A DNA stretch of 43,925 nucleotides from Bacillota bacterium (GTDB lineage Bacteria > Bacillota > Clostridia > DSM-8532), in assembly GCA_022702935.2 (NCBI GenBank), contig JAKIML020000107.1, positions 1-43,925 of the forward strand, written 5' to 3'. The notes under the pieces were generated by a model, which worked only from the letters and a program-made list of their open reading frames with translations, did not search any database and had not been told where the DNA came from. Made by a program: the position numbers and the translations under genes. This document shows positions 34,270 to 41,873 of this stretch, one piece after another. The first letter of the stretch is position 1, and every line of letters begins with the position of its first letter.

Positions 34270-34305
34270 CCATAACTTATTGCCTGTCAAAAAGGTGAGA
34301 AATCC

Positions 34306-34494
34306 ATGAATAATGAAGAAAAAATCAAGAATCATACATATCCGCCTCAGGAAAGATTAATGCTAGAATGGAAAGATAAAGTGGCCATTTGTATTGCCGT
34401 TGTTAAAGTTATACTGCCATGGGGGATGATTATCGGGCTGATTTACTTTTTGCTGCTCCTTATTTATGACTGCATCATCCCGGTGCAGATATGA
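34306..34494 (+). CDS. Small one-segment membrane protein
   Basis: 62 residues (start MNNEEKIKNHTYPPQERLML) with AAGGTGAG six bases before the ATG. One hydrophobic segment covers residues 28-56 (ICIAVVKVILPWGMIIGLIY and on), and the end is short. It follows the peptide transporter by 36 bases with no terminator, so it is likely part of that transcript. I do not recognise it; small membrane proteins like this sometimes modulate a transporter. The ribosome site makes it credible. Confidence 0.6.
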   Translation: MNNEEKIKNHTYPPQERLMLEWKDKVAICIAVVKVILPWGMIIGLIYFLLLLIYDCIIPVQI

Positions 34495-34503
34495 CACCGC
34501 TTA

Positions 34504-34532
34504 TTGATTTTTTTGACAATGCGTTATATAGT
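34504..34532 (+). promoter_or_regulatory. Promoter of the BMP/nucleoside transporter operon
   Basis: TTGATT at 34504-34509, a 17-base spacer and TATAGT at 34527-34532, about 55 bases before the start at 34588. A TTGACA at 34515 has no good partner. Confidence 0.55.
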
Positions 34533-34587
34533 TAATAAGGGTTAGACATTCAAAAACTATACAACATATGACTGAGGAGGAAAAAAT

Positions 34588-35730
34588 ATGAAAAGAACCC
34601 TAGCTCTTATTCTCGTATTGGCTCTATCCGTGTCCTTAATCGCAGGTTGCGGAAAAGTGAACAATGGAGGCGCAAGCGGTACACCAGCACCACAGGCTTC
34701 CGATTCTGCAACACCCGCACCTTCAGGCTCCGGCGCTGAATTAGCGCTTGTTACCGATTTAGGAACCATTGACGACAAATCCTTTAACCAGGGTTCATGG
34801 GAAGGTCTTAAGAAGTATGCTACTGAGAACAATAAAACCTATCAGTACTACCAGCCCAGCGAAGGCACCAATGCTGCTTATCTTGAAGCCATTGGCCTTG
34901 CTGTAAAGGGTGGTGCAAAGGTTATTGTAACCCCCGGTTTCCTTTTTGAGGTTCCTGTTTATGAAGCTCAAACCAAGTATCCCGATGTAAAATTTGTTCT
35001 TTTGGATGGCGAACCCCACACCGAGGACTATGGCACCTACAAGACCGAAGCTAATACCCTTTGCATTCTCTATGCAGAGCAGGAAGCAGGATTCATGGCT
35101 GGTTACGCTGCTGTTAAGGATGGCTTCAGAAAGCTCGGCTTTATGGGTGGTATGGCTGTTCCTGCCGTTGTTCGTTTCGGCTATGGCTTCCTCCAGGGCG
35201 CAGAAGCTGCTGCCAAGGAATTGGGTCTTGCTGAGGGTGAAGTTTCTGTTATGTACAACTACACCGGCGACTTCAATGCAGCTCCCGAAAAACAGGCTAA
35301 GGCTGCCGGCTGGTATGAATCCGGTACCGAGGTTATCTTTGCCTGCGGCGGTGCTACCGGTAACTCTGTTATGGCTGCTGCCGAAGCATCCAAGGACAAG
35401 TGGGTTATTGGTGTTGACGTTGACCAGTACTCCGAATCCAATACCGTTATTTCTTCTGCTGTGAAGCAGCTTGGCAACTCTGTTTATCAGGCACTGGAAG
35501 CTTACTACGGCGGAAAATGGGATGGCGGAAAGACCTGGGTTCTTGATTCCAAAAATGATGGTGTAGGTATTGCTATGGATAACGCCAGATGGCGCACTTT
35601 CTCCGCTGCTGATTACGCTACTCTGTATAAGGCAGTTCAGGATGGTAAGTACACCATCAACAGCGCTTCCGATATCGAGATCAAGGATCTTGGCCTTAAG
35701 CTGGTAAAGGTTACTGAAGTAGCTGACTAA
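34588..35730 (+). CDS. BMP-family substrate-binding lipoprotein (nucleoside ABC transporter)
   Basis: 380 residues. The signal peptide ends in the lipobox IAGC (about residue 21) and is followed by a Ser/Pro/Thr/Ala linker. The BMP family core is clear: LVTDLGTIDDKSFNQGSWEG and, later, VFACGGATG- and GVDVDQY-like elements. Members such as PnrA, BmpA and Med-like proteins bind purine nucleosides. AGGAGG lies before the ATG. Codons favour GCT, GTT and GGT far more than the neighbouring genes, which use GCC and GTG; this is a common mark of very high expression. A hairpin after the gene probably lowers downstream expression. Confidence 0.94.
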   Translation: MKRTLALILVLALSVSLIAGCGKVNNGGASGTPAPQASDSATPAPSGSGAELALVTDLGTIDDKSFNQGSWEGLKKYATENNKTYQYYQPSEGTNAAYLEAIGLAVKGGAKVIVTPGFLFEVPVYEAQTKYPDVKFVLLDGEPHTEDYGTYKTEANTLCILYAEQEAGFMAGYAAVKDGFRKLGFMGGMAVPAVVRFGYGFLQGAEAAAKELGLAEGEVSVMYNYTGDFNAAPEKQAKAAGWYESGTEVIFACGGATGNSVMAAAEASKDKWVIGVDVDQYSESNTVISSAVKQLGNSVYQALEAYYGGKWDGGKTWVLDSKNDGVGIAMDNARWRTFSAADYATLYKAVQDGKYTINSASDIEIKDLGLKLVKVTEVAD

Positions 35731-35774
35731 TCCGATGCTTAACTGATATTAATGAATTTACGCATGCAATTCAT

Positions 35775-35804
35775 ACGGGAAGGTGCCTTACAGTGCCTTC
35801 CCGT
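35775..35804 (+). terminator. Partial terminator after the BMP gene
   Basis: ACGGGAAGG (35775-35783) pairs with CCTTCCCGT (35796-35804). An outer GAATTTAC/GTAAATTC pairing extends it. There is no T run, so partial read-through into the ATPase gene is expected. Confidence 0.55.
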
Positions 35805-35884
35805 TGTAAATTCCGCATGATTGCATCTTTGCGTTTAGACTGGACCGGTTATGGGGACAGTAAGTATTAAGGGGGTGGAATACC

Positions 35885-37411
35885 TTGGAGTATATTATTG
35901 AAATGCTGAATATTGTCAAAGAATTTCCGGGTATCCGAGCCAATGACGATATTACACTCCAGGTGAAAAAAGGGGAAATCCATGCCTTATTGGGTGAAAA
36001 CGGAGCAGGAAAGAGCACGCTGATGAGCGTGTTGTTCGGAATGTATAAGCCGGAGAGCGGAACCATTAAGCTCCGCGGACAAGAGGTTCATATCTCCGGT
36101 CCCAAGATGGCCAATGAGCTGGGCATCGGCATGGTTCATCAGCACTTTAAGCTGGTGCACAATTTCACTGTTCTCCAGAATATTATTCTTGGAGTAGAAA
36201 CAACCAAGAATGGCTTTCTAAAAATAGACGAGGCCCGAAAAAAAGTAATGGCCCTGTCTGAGCAGTATGGGCTTAAGGTGGATCCCGATGCCTTGATATC
36301 GGATATCACCGTGGGTATGCAGCAAAGGGTTGAAATCCTGAAAATGCTGTACAGGGATAATGAAATCCTCATCTTTGATGAGCCCACTGCCGTATTGACG
36401 CCTCAGGAGATTGACGAGCTGATGACCATCATGAAGGGGCTCGCCGCTGAGGGCAAATCTATTGTGTTTATCACTCATAAGCTGGAAGAAATCAAACGTG
36501 TGGCCGACCGCTGCACCGTTCTTCGCAGGGGTAAAAGCATTGGTACCGTCAATGTTGCCGATGTGACCATTGAGCAAATGTCTGAGATGATGGTAGGCCG
36601 CAAGGTTATTCTCCATGTGGAGAAGGCCCAGATGGATGCGGGCAAGCCCGTGCTTGAGGTCAAGAATCTTACCATCAGGAGTGAAAGAGCTAAAAAGAAC
36701 AAGGTCAATAACCTCAGCCTGGAAGTCCGGGAAGGGGAGATTGTTTGTATAGCCGGCGTTGATGGAAACGGGCAGTCTGAGCTGATCTATGCTATCAGCG
36801 GCTTAGTTCCCGTCAATGAGGGTCAGATTATACTGAAGGGTGAGGACATCACCAACAAATCCATCCGCTACAGGAATGTACATGGTCTTTCCCATATTCC
36901 GGAGGACAGGCATAAGCTGGGGCTTGTACTGGATTACAGCCTGGCTGAAAACCTGATTCTCATGGAGTATTTTGAGCCCCGCTTCCAGAAGGGCGGATTT
37001 TTAAGGAACAATGAAATCATCAAGCACGCCAACAAGCTTATCGAGCAATTTGACATACGTTCAAGCGAAGGCTATAAGACCCGGGTAAGAAGCATGTCGG
37101 GCGGTAATCAGCAAAAGGCCATTGCGGCAAGAGAGCTGAGCCGAGATCCGGATTTGCTTCTGGCGGTTCAGCCCACCCGCGGCCTGGATGTGGGTGCCAT
37201 TGAATATATGCATAAGCAAATTGTCAGAGCTCGGGATAATGGCAAGGCCGTACTCGTTGTATCCTTTGAGCTGTCGGAGGTCATGCGTCTTGCCGACAGA
37301 ATCCTGGTCATGTTTGAAGGCGAGATTGTCGCCAATGTCAGACCGTCGGAGGTTACCGAAAATGAGCTGGGCTTGTATATGGCCGGTGCAAAGAGAGGAG
37401 ATGCGGGATGA
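35885..37411 (+). CDS. Nucleoside/sugar ABC transporter ATP-binding protein (two ATPase domains)
   Basis: 508 residues, the usual size of double-domain ATPases of the simple sugar/nucleoside group. Domain 1: Walker A GENGAGKST, signature SDITVGMQQRVEI (an altered LSGGQ), Walker B LIFDEPTAVL. Domain 2: Walker A region GVDGNGQSE lacks the normal Lys-Ser/Thr and Walker B reads AVQPTRGLDVGA; both are normal degeneracies in this family. The start is a TTG at 35885 with GGGGGTGG seven bases upstream. The end overlaps the next gene by 4 bases (ATGA). Confidence 0.94.
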   Translation: MEYIIEMLNIVKEFPGIRANDDITLQVKKGEIHALLGENGAGKSTLMSVLFGMYKPESGTIKLRGQEVHISGPKMANELGIGMVHQHFKLVHNFTVLQNIILGVETTKNGFLKIDEARKKVMALSEQYGLKVDPDALISDITVGMQQRVEILKMLYRDNEILIFDEPTAVLTPQEIDELMTIMKGLAAEGKSIVFITHKLEEIKRVADRCTVLRRGKSIGTVNVADVTIEQMSEMMVGRKVILHVEKAQMDAGKPVLEVKNLTIRSERAKKNKVNNLSLEVREGEIVCIAGVDGNGQSELIYAISGLVPVNEGQIILKGEDITNKSIRYRNVHGLSHIPEDRHKLGLVLDYSLAENLILMEYFEPRFQKGGFLRNNEIIKHANKLIEQFDIRSSEGYKTRVRSMSGGNQQKAIAARELSRDPDLLLAVQPTRGLDVGAIEYMHKQIVRARDNGKAVLVVSFELSEVMRLADRILVMFEGEIVANVRPSEVTENELGLYMAGAKRGDAG

Positions 37412-38508
37412 TGTCAAAAAAAGATAACAAGGGATTCCGAATCCCGGATCTCACCAGAGTTGCAGGCCCCATATCGTCCATAGGCGCCATTGTGGTGGGA
37501 TTAATCATCGGTCTTATTATTCTTTTGATAGCAAATCCCTCAAAGGCCCTTGAAGGCTTTGGCTGGATCATTGGAGGAAGCCTCCAAAGCCCCAAGGATA
37601 TAGGCAATGTGCTTTATTATGCTACACCCATCATTATGACCGGTTTGTCGGTGGCCTTTGCATTCAGGACAAGCCTCTTTAATATCGGTGCTTCAGGCCA
37701 GTTTATCATGGGTGCGGTGGGGGCCGTTATTGTAGGTGTTCACGGGAAGTTCTTAGGAAGCTTCCAGTGGGTGGCCGCTCTTTTAGCCTCCATGGTCTTT
37801 GGTGCACTGTGGGCCCTCATTCCGGGTATCCTGAAGGCCTTTTACAATGTGAATGAGGTTATTTCCTTTATTATGACCAATTATATCGGCATGTACTTAG
37901 CGAATATCCTTGTCAGAGAAACCGTATACCATAAGCTGACCAATCGTTCACTTCCCGTTGCCGCCACAGCCAATATTCCCAAAATGGGAATGGATAAGCT
38001 TTTCCCTGAATCCATGGCCAACGGAGGATTCATTATCGCCGTACTCATTGCCATTCTGGTCTATATTCTGCTGAACAAGACCACCTTTGGCTTCGAGCTT
38101 AAGGCCTGCGGCTTTAACAAGGATGCCAGCCGATATGCAGGAATTAACGCCAAAAAGAATATTGTATTGTCCCTGCTGATAGCGGGTGCTTTGGCGGGTA
38201 TTGGCGGAGGCTTGCTCTATCTGGCAGGCAGCGGTAAATACATTTATGTAGAAGATGTCCTGGCTGCAGAAGGCTTTACAGGTATATCGGTGGCCCTTCT
38301 GGGAATGTCCCATCCCATCGGCACTCTGTTTGCAGGCCTCTTTATAGCCTATATTACCGTGGGTGGCTCCTACATGCAGTTGGCCGGCTTTGTTCCGGAG
38401 ATTATCGATATCATAACAGCGACCATTATTTACTTTGCCGCCTTTGCGCTGATTTTACGCAGCGTGCTACAGCGGTTCCGTTTCAGGAAGGCAGGCGATA
38501 AATCATGA
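37408..38508 (+). CDS. Nucleoside ABC transporter permease 1
   Basis: 366 residues of the BPD_transp_2 family, with about nine or ten membrane segments. The motifs LFNIGASGQFIMGAVGA near residue 90 and TTFGFELKACGFNKDASRYA near residue 228 are typical. It forms the channel with the next gene. ATGA overlaps at both ends couple it to the ATPase gene and to permease 2. Confidence 0.94.
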   Translation: MMSKKDNKGFRIPDLTRVAGPISSIGAIVVGLIIGLIILLIANPSKALEGFGWIIGGSLQSPKDIGNVLYYATPIIMTGLSVAFAFRTSLFNIGASGQFIMGAVGAVIVGVHGKFLGSFQWVAALLASMVFGALWALIPGILKAFYNVNEVISFIMTNYIGMYLANILVRETVYHKLTNRSLPVAATANIPKMGMDKLFPESMANGGFIIAVLIAILVYILLNKTTFGFELKACGFNKDASRYAGINAKKNIVLSLLIAGALAGIGGGLLYLAGSGKYIYVEDVLAAEGFTGISVALLGMSHPIGTLFAGLFIAYITVGGSYMQLAGFVPEIIDIITATIIYFAAFALILRSVLQRFRFRKAGDKS

Positions 38509-39464
38509 GTACCATTTATTTTTTGATCCAGCAAACCATGTTTTTTACCATTCCTTTGATGGTGGTGGCCCTGGGCGGAATGTTTTCTGAACGAAGCGGG
38601 GTTGTTAATATTGCCCTTGAGGGAATCATGCTCATGGGTGGTTTCTGCAGCATATTTTTTATCAATCAGATGCAGGATACCCTCTCAGGACAGTTGCTGC
38701 TCATTCTGGCCATTCTGATTGCCATGGCTTCGGGTGCCGTATTCTCCCTCTTGCACGCCTATGCCTCCATCAATATGAAGGCGGATCAGACCATCAGCGG
38801 TACGGCTTTGAATCTGCTGGCCCCCTCGTTAGCCATATTCATGGCTCGTATGATTCAGCCATCCGGTGTTCAGCAGATTGCCTTTAACAATACCTTCAGA
38901 ATTGCCAAGGTTCCCGTTCTCGGAGATATTCCGGTCATTGGCAATATGTTCTTCCAAAACACCTATATTACCACCTATCTGGGTGTGCTCATTCTGATAG
39001 TCAGCGCCATTGTCCTTTTCAAGACCAAGTTCGGCCTGCGCTTAAGAGCGTGCGGCGAGCATCCCCAGGCTGCTGATTCAGTGGGTGTCAGCGTTTATAA
39101 GATTCGCTATTCCGGCGTCATCATTTCAGGCGCATTGGGTGGATTGGGCGGACTCATCTTTATTATCACTACCTCCACCAACTATAATGCCAGTGTGGCC
39201 GGTTATGGCTTCCTTGCCCTGGCCGTTTTGATCTTCGGCCAATGGAAGCCCTATAAAGTGGCAGGAGCCGCCCTGTTCTTCGGCTTTATGAAAACTATTT
39301 CAGCCACCTATTCCACCATACCCTGGCTGCAGGGGCTGAACCTCTCGGGTTATTTCTATAAGATGATACCCTATATTGCTACCCTGATAGTGCTGGTCTT
39401 CAGCTCCAAGAAGTCCCAGGCCCCCAGGGCAGCGGGTACGCCCTATGACCAGGGTGCCAGATAG
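38505..39464 (+). CDS. Nucleoside ABC transporter permease 2
   Basis: 319 residues of the same family, with the matching motifs GVVNIALEGIMLMGGF near residue 32 and TKFGLRLRACGEHPQAADSV. It completes a BMP-type importer (binding protein, ATPase, two permeases). It overlaps permease 1 by 4 bases. The Lys/Arg-rich C-terminus is cytosolic. No terminator is visible after it. Confidence 0.94.
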   Translation: MSTIYFLIQQTMFFTIPLMVVALGGMFSERSGVVNIALEGIMLMGGFCSIFFINQMQDTLSGQLLLILAILIAMASGAVFSLLHAYASINMKADQTISGTALNLLAPSLAIFMARMIQPSGVQQIAFNNTFRIAKVPVLGDIPVIGNMFFQNTYITTYLGVLILIVSAIVLFKTKFGLRLRACGEHPQAADSVGVSVYKIRYSGVIISGALGGLGGLIFIITTSTNYNASVAGYGFLALAVLIFGQWKPYKVAGAALFFGFMKTISATYSTIPWLQGLNLSGYFYKMIPYIATLIVLVFSSKKSQAPRAAGTPYDQGAR

Positions 39465-39520
39465 GGAATGGAGGTTCTTTGGGGCAATTTCATAATCATA
39501 TCGTGTAACAGCGTATGATA

Positions 39521-39529
39521 TGCTATAAT
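39521..39529 (+). promoter_or_regulatory. Extended -10 promoter of the metallophosphoesterase gene
   Basis: TGCTATAAT (39521-39529) is a perfect extended -10. A -35 element is poor. The start point would be near 39536, only about 10 bases before the ATG, so the mRNA would be almost leaderless. Confidence 0.45.
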
Positions 39530-39545
39530 TGTCCCGAGGTGTGCT

Positions 39546-40436
39546 ATGAAGAAAAAGAGAAGAGGGTGGGCCTATACCCTCGTCCTGTTGATTTTCCTTG
39601 TCCTGTTCTTTTACTGGGACAATAACAGCCTTCAAATATCACGATATACACTGGCTTACAGTCAGCTTCCCCAGGGCTTTGACGGACTTCGCATTGTACA
39701 GATAAGCGACATGCATGGCAAGACCTTTGGCGAGAAGAACAGCACTCTGGCAGAACGAATTAAGGCATTGAAGCCCGATATTCTTCTGACCACCGGAGAC
39801 ATGATGAGCTCCACCGCCAATGACGGTGGAGCCTTTCTGGATTTTCTGGATACCTTCGGCTCCTATTGCCCTGTGTATATGTGCATGGGAAACCATGAGC
39901 AGATTGCCCGGTGGTTGACTGACAATGACACTCATCTTAAATATGAGAAGTTTATCCAGGCGGTGAAAAGCCGAGGGGTAACAGTCCTGGATAACGAAAA
40001 GGTACTGATTGAGAGAAATGGGGATAAGATAGCCCTTGCGGGACTGACTTTGGAGCTTTATCACTATTCCCGCAGGGATCTCAATCCCAATGACGACAGT
40101 CTGTTCCTGAAAAAATCCTATATTGATCAGGTTTTAGGTGATCCTGTTGAGCCCTTTACCCTTCTTTTGGCCCATAACCCGGCCTACTTTTCCGAGTATT
40201 CGGCCTGGGGTGCTGATTTAACCCTGGCAGGCCATGTGCATGGCGGTATTATTCAGGTTCCCTTCATGGGAGGGCTGCTCTCCCCGGAGCATGTGTTCTT
40301 TCCTGAATACGATGCGGGGCTCTTTGAGAATGAGACAGGGAAAATGATTGTCAATCGGGGCTTGGGCAATTCGGTTATCAATTTCAGGCTGTTTAACAGA
40401 CCCGAGATCACCTTTATAGAGCTTAAGACAGAATAA
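39546..40436 (+). CDS. Membrane-anchored metallophosphoesterase (YkuE-like)
   Basis: 296 residues. A hydrophobic N-terminal segment (residues 9-24) with a very basic head anchors it with the catalytic part outside. Metal-binding motifs in order: ISDMHGK (a D-x-H variant), TTGDMM, MGNHE, LLAHNPAY, and GHVHGG. It resembles the YkuE/LpxH-like calcineurin phosphoesterases; substrates of this group include lipid or cell-wall phosphates, unproven here. GAGGTG lies before the ATG. A strong bidirectional terminator follows. Confidence 0.92.
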   Translation: MKKKRRGWAYTLVLLIFLVLFFYWDNNSLQISRYTLAYSQLPQGFDGLRIVQISDMHGKTFGEKNSTLAERIKALKPDILLTTGDMMSSTANDGGAFLDFLDTFGSYCPVYMCMGNHEQIARWLTDNDTHLKYEKFIQAVKSRGVTVLDNEKVLIERNGDKIALAGLTLELYHYSRRDLNPNDDSLFLKKSYIDQVLGDPVEPFTLLLAHNPAYFSEYSAWGADLTLAGHVHGGIIQVPFMGGLLSPEHVFFPEYDAGLFENETGKMIVNRGLGNSVINFRLFNRPEITFIELKTE

Positions 40437-40451
40437 AATATGATTGCATGA

Positions 40452-40496
40452 AAAGGCTTGCCTTAAGAATCAACTTTTGATTCCGGGCAAGCCTTT
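40452..40496. terminator. Bidirectional terminator
   Basis: AAAGGCTTGCC (40452-40462) pairs with GGCAAGCCTTT (40486-40496), with an inner GAATCA/TTGATTC helix. On the plus strand it is followed by GATTTTTGGG. It separates the phosphoesterase gene from the leftward kinase gene. Confidence 0.88.
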
Positions 40497-40565
40497 GATT
40501 TTTGGGTTTATGCAGCTTTCAAAGCCATTGCTCCTGCCATCTGTCAAAGAATAATCGTATGAAAA

Positions 40566-41159
40566 TCACTTCTGCCTTGACAAGCCATTTTCATAGACAA
40601 TATTACACTGTGCCATGATGTTCATGGTCTCAAAGTACAGGTTCTCTCGGGGAATCCATTCCTCAATGAACCTTTTCAGTTTCTCAGGGCCGTTTCGCAT
40701 TAAAATACGCTGCTGCTGCGTCTGGTCGTCAAGGGTCAGGAACACCTTCAGGTCATAATGGGCTGAGAGGGTGGGGTGGAGGCTGTAGGAACCCTCGATG
40801 AGGTTCAGCTTTTTTGGCTGCACCCATACCGGAGACGCCAGAGACATGGTGGCACAGTTGAAAGGCCTGTATGCGAAGGGTATACCTCGGAGCAGGCCAT
40901 CCATGACCTCCTCCTTAAAGCGCTCATAATCCACATTGCCTCCCGGCTCCCGGAAGCGTTCAGGGGTTCTTTGCTCGGGCCTTAGAAAAAAATCATCCAT
41001 ATGAAAGACATTGCAGTCAAAGCCTTCTGCAAGGCAGGCTGCCAGGGTGGTTTTGCCCGACCCGCATTTGCCGTCAATGGCAACAAGGACCCGTTCTTTT
41101 TTCTTTAACAGGGACTCTATGGAATCATGAAGGGTTTCTAATAATACATCATTAAACAT
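40566..41159 (-). CDS. P-loop small-molecule kinase, uridine-kinase-like
   Basis: 197 residues. The P-loop is VAIDGKCGSGKTTLAA near residues 25-40. It is followed by VFHMDDFFLRPEQRTPERF and GGNVDYERF, the pattern of the uridine kinase / phosphoribulokinase family. The LID region RNGPEKLKRFIEEWIP is near the end. It should phosphorylate a small alcohol such as a nucleoside or vitamin. Its ATG overlaps the ECF S-component gene by 8 bases, so import and phosphorylation of one compound is a sensible inference. Which compound is not visible. Confidence 0.85.
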   Translation of the reverse strand: MFNDVLLETLHDSIESLLKKKERVLVAIDGKCGSGKTTLAACLAEGFDCNVFHMDDFFLRPEQRTPERFREPGGNVDYERFKEEVMDGLLRGIPFAYRPFNCATMSLASPVWVQPKKLNLIEGSYSLHPTLSAHYDLKVFLTLDDQTQQQRILMRNGPEKLKRFIEEWIPRENLYFETMNIMAQCNIVYENGLSRQK

Positions 41160-41682
41160 CCTGAAGCAATCTTCCTTTACGCAAAGCCATAATGATAACA
41201 GGGATCAGGACAATTTGCGCGATAATGCCGGGAATGGCATTGAGCAAAGCTCCGCCCATGAAGAGCTCCCAGGTGAAGGAAGCGCCGCTGAGGCCGTAAA
41301 TAATGAGGGAGGCAAGGCCCCATACCAGTCTGCCGCCAATCATGGACAGGAGCAAGCTGACATAAACAAAGAGGGGTTTCTTGGGCAAAGCCTTGTATAA
41401 CAGACCGGCTAACAGACCATAGGCCGCAAGCTCAAAAGCCATAGTGGCCGCCGTGGGCATGGGGGGAAACTGAAATAGCAGATTCCTTAACAGGGGCGCA
41501 ATAAAGCCAACGATTACCCCATAAGGCGCACCACAGATAAAGCCACAGAGCAGCACAGGGATATGCATGGGAAGCAGAGCCTTTCCAATGGCAGGGATTT
41601 GTCCCGTAATGAAGGGCAGCAGCATGCAGAGCGCAAGAAACAAGCCTGATAAAACGAGATTTTTGGTCGAGAACTTTTTCAT
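41152..41682 (-). CDS. ECF transporter substrate-binding S component
   Basis: 176 residues with about six hydrophobic segments, the normal size of an ECF S component. The N-terminus (KNLVLSGLFLALCMLLPFIT) and the basic first turn match the region that contacts the shared EcfT. The segment LLPMHIPVLLCGFICGAPYG resembles vitamin-type S components. It must use an energising module (EcfA, A', T) encoded elsewhere. GGAGG lies before the ATG, directly after the leader terminator. The coupled kinase gene suggests a vitamin or nucleoside substrate; no matching riboswitch tells which. Confidence 0.88.
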   Translation of the reverse strand: MKKFSTKNLVLSGLFLALCMLLPFITGQIPAIGKALLPMHIPVLLCGFICGAPYGVIVGFIAPLLRNLLFQFPPMPTAATMAFELAAYGLLAGLLYKALPKKPLFVYVSLLLSMIGGRLVWGLASLIIYGLSGASFTWELFMGGALLNAIPGIIAQIVLIPVIIMALRKGRLLQDV

Positions 41683-41695
41683 CTTTTTCCTCCAT

Positions 41696-41772
41696 AAAAA
41701 AATACCATAAAAATATCTGCCTGATTTTCATCACCAGGCCCATACCTTCATGGTATTTTTGTTTATGGTATG
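41696..41772 (-). promoter_or_regulatory. Attenuator or riboswitch-like leader of the ECF/kinase operon
   Basis: On the minus strand the terminator is AATACCAT (41757-41750) with ATGGTATT (41708-41701), then a T run to 41696. An inner GCCTG/CAGGC hairpin (41739-41735 with 41723-41719) sits inside. A rival pairing is CATACC (41772-41767) with GGTATG (41746-41741), which overlaps the terminator's neighbourhood. GGAGG and the start codon follow the T run at once. The arrangement is that of a ligand-controlled terminator. I do not recognise the class. Confidence 0.55.
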
Positions 41773-41791
41773 TTTATTAATTATCATGTTT

Positions 41792-41807
41792 GCCGACTTC
41801 GGTCGGC
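41792..41807. terminator. Short hairpin between the ABC-F and ECF genes
   Basis: GCCGAC (41792-41797), loop TTCG, GTCGGC (41802-41807). It lacks a T run on either strand. It may be a weak terminator for the ABC-F gene or the first helix of the ECF leader. Confidence 0.45.
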
Positions 41808-41820
41808 CGTTCTTCTCACT

Positions 41821-41849
41821 ATCATAAAATAGAATATAGTGAAAGACAA
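41821..41849 (-). promoter_or_regulatory. Promoter of the ECF/kinase operon
   Basis: On the minus strand TTGTCT (41849-41844), a 17-base spacer and TATGAT (41826-41821). The start point near 41814 gives a leader of about 130 bases that contains the attenuator. Confidence 0.6.
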
Positions 41850-41873
41850 GCAAAAATTACGAACAAAGTTTAC

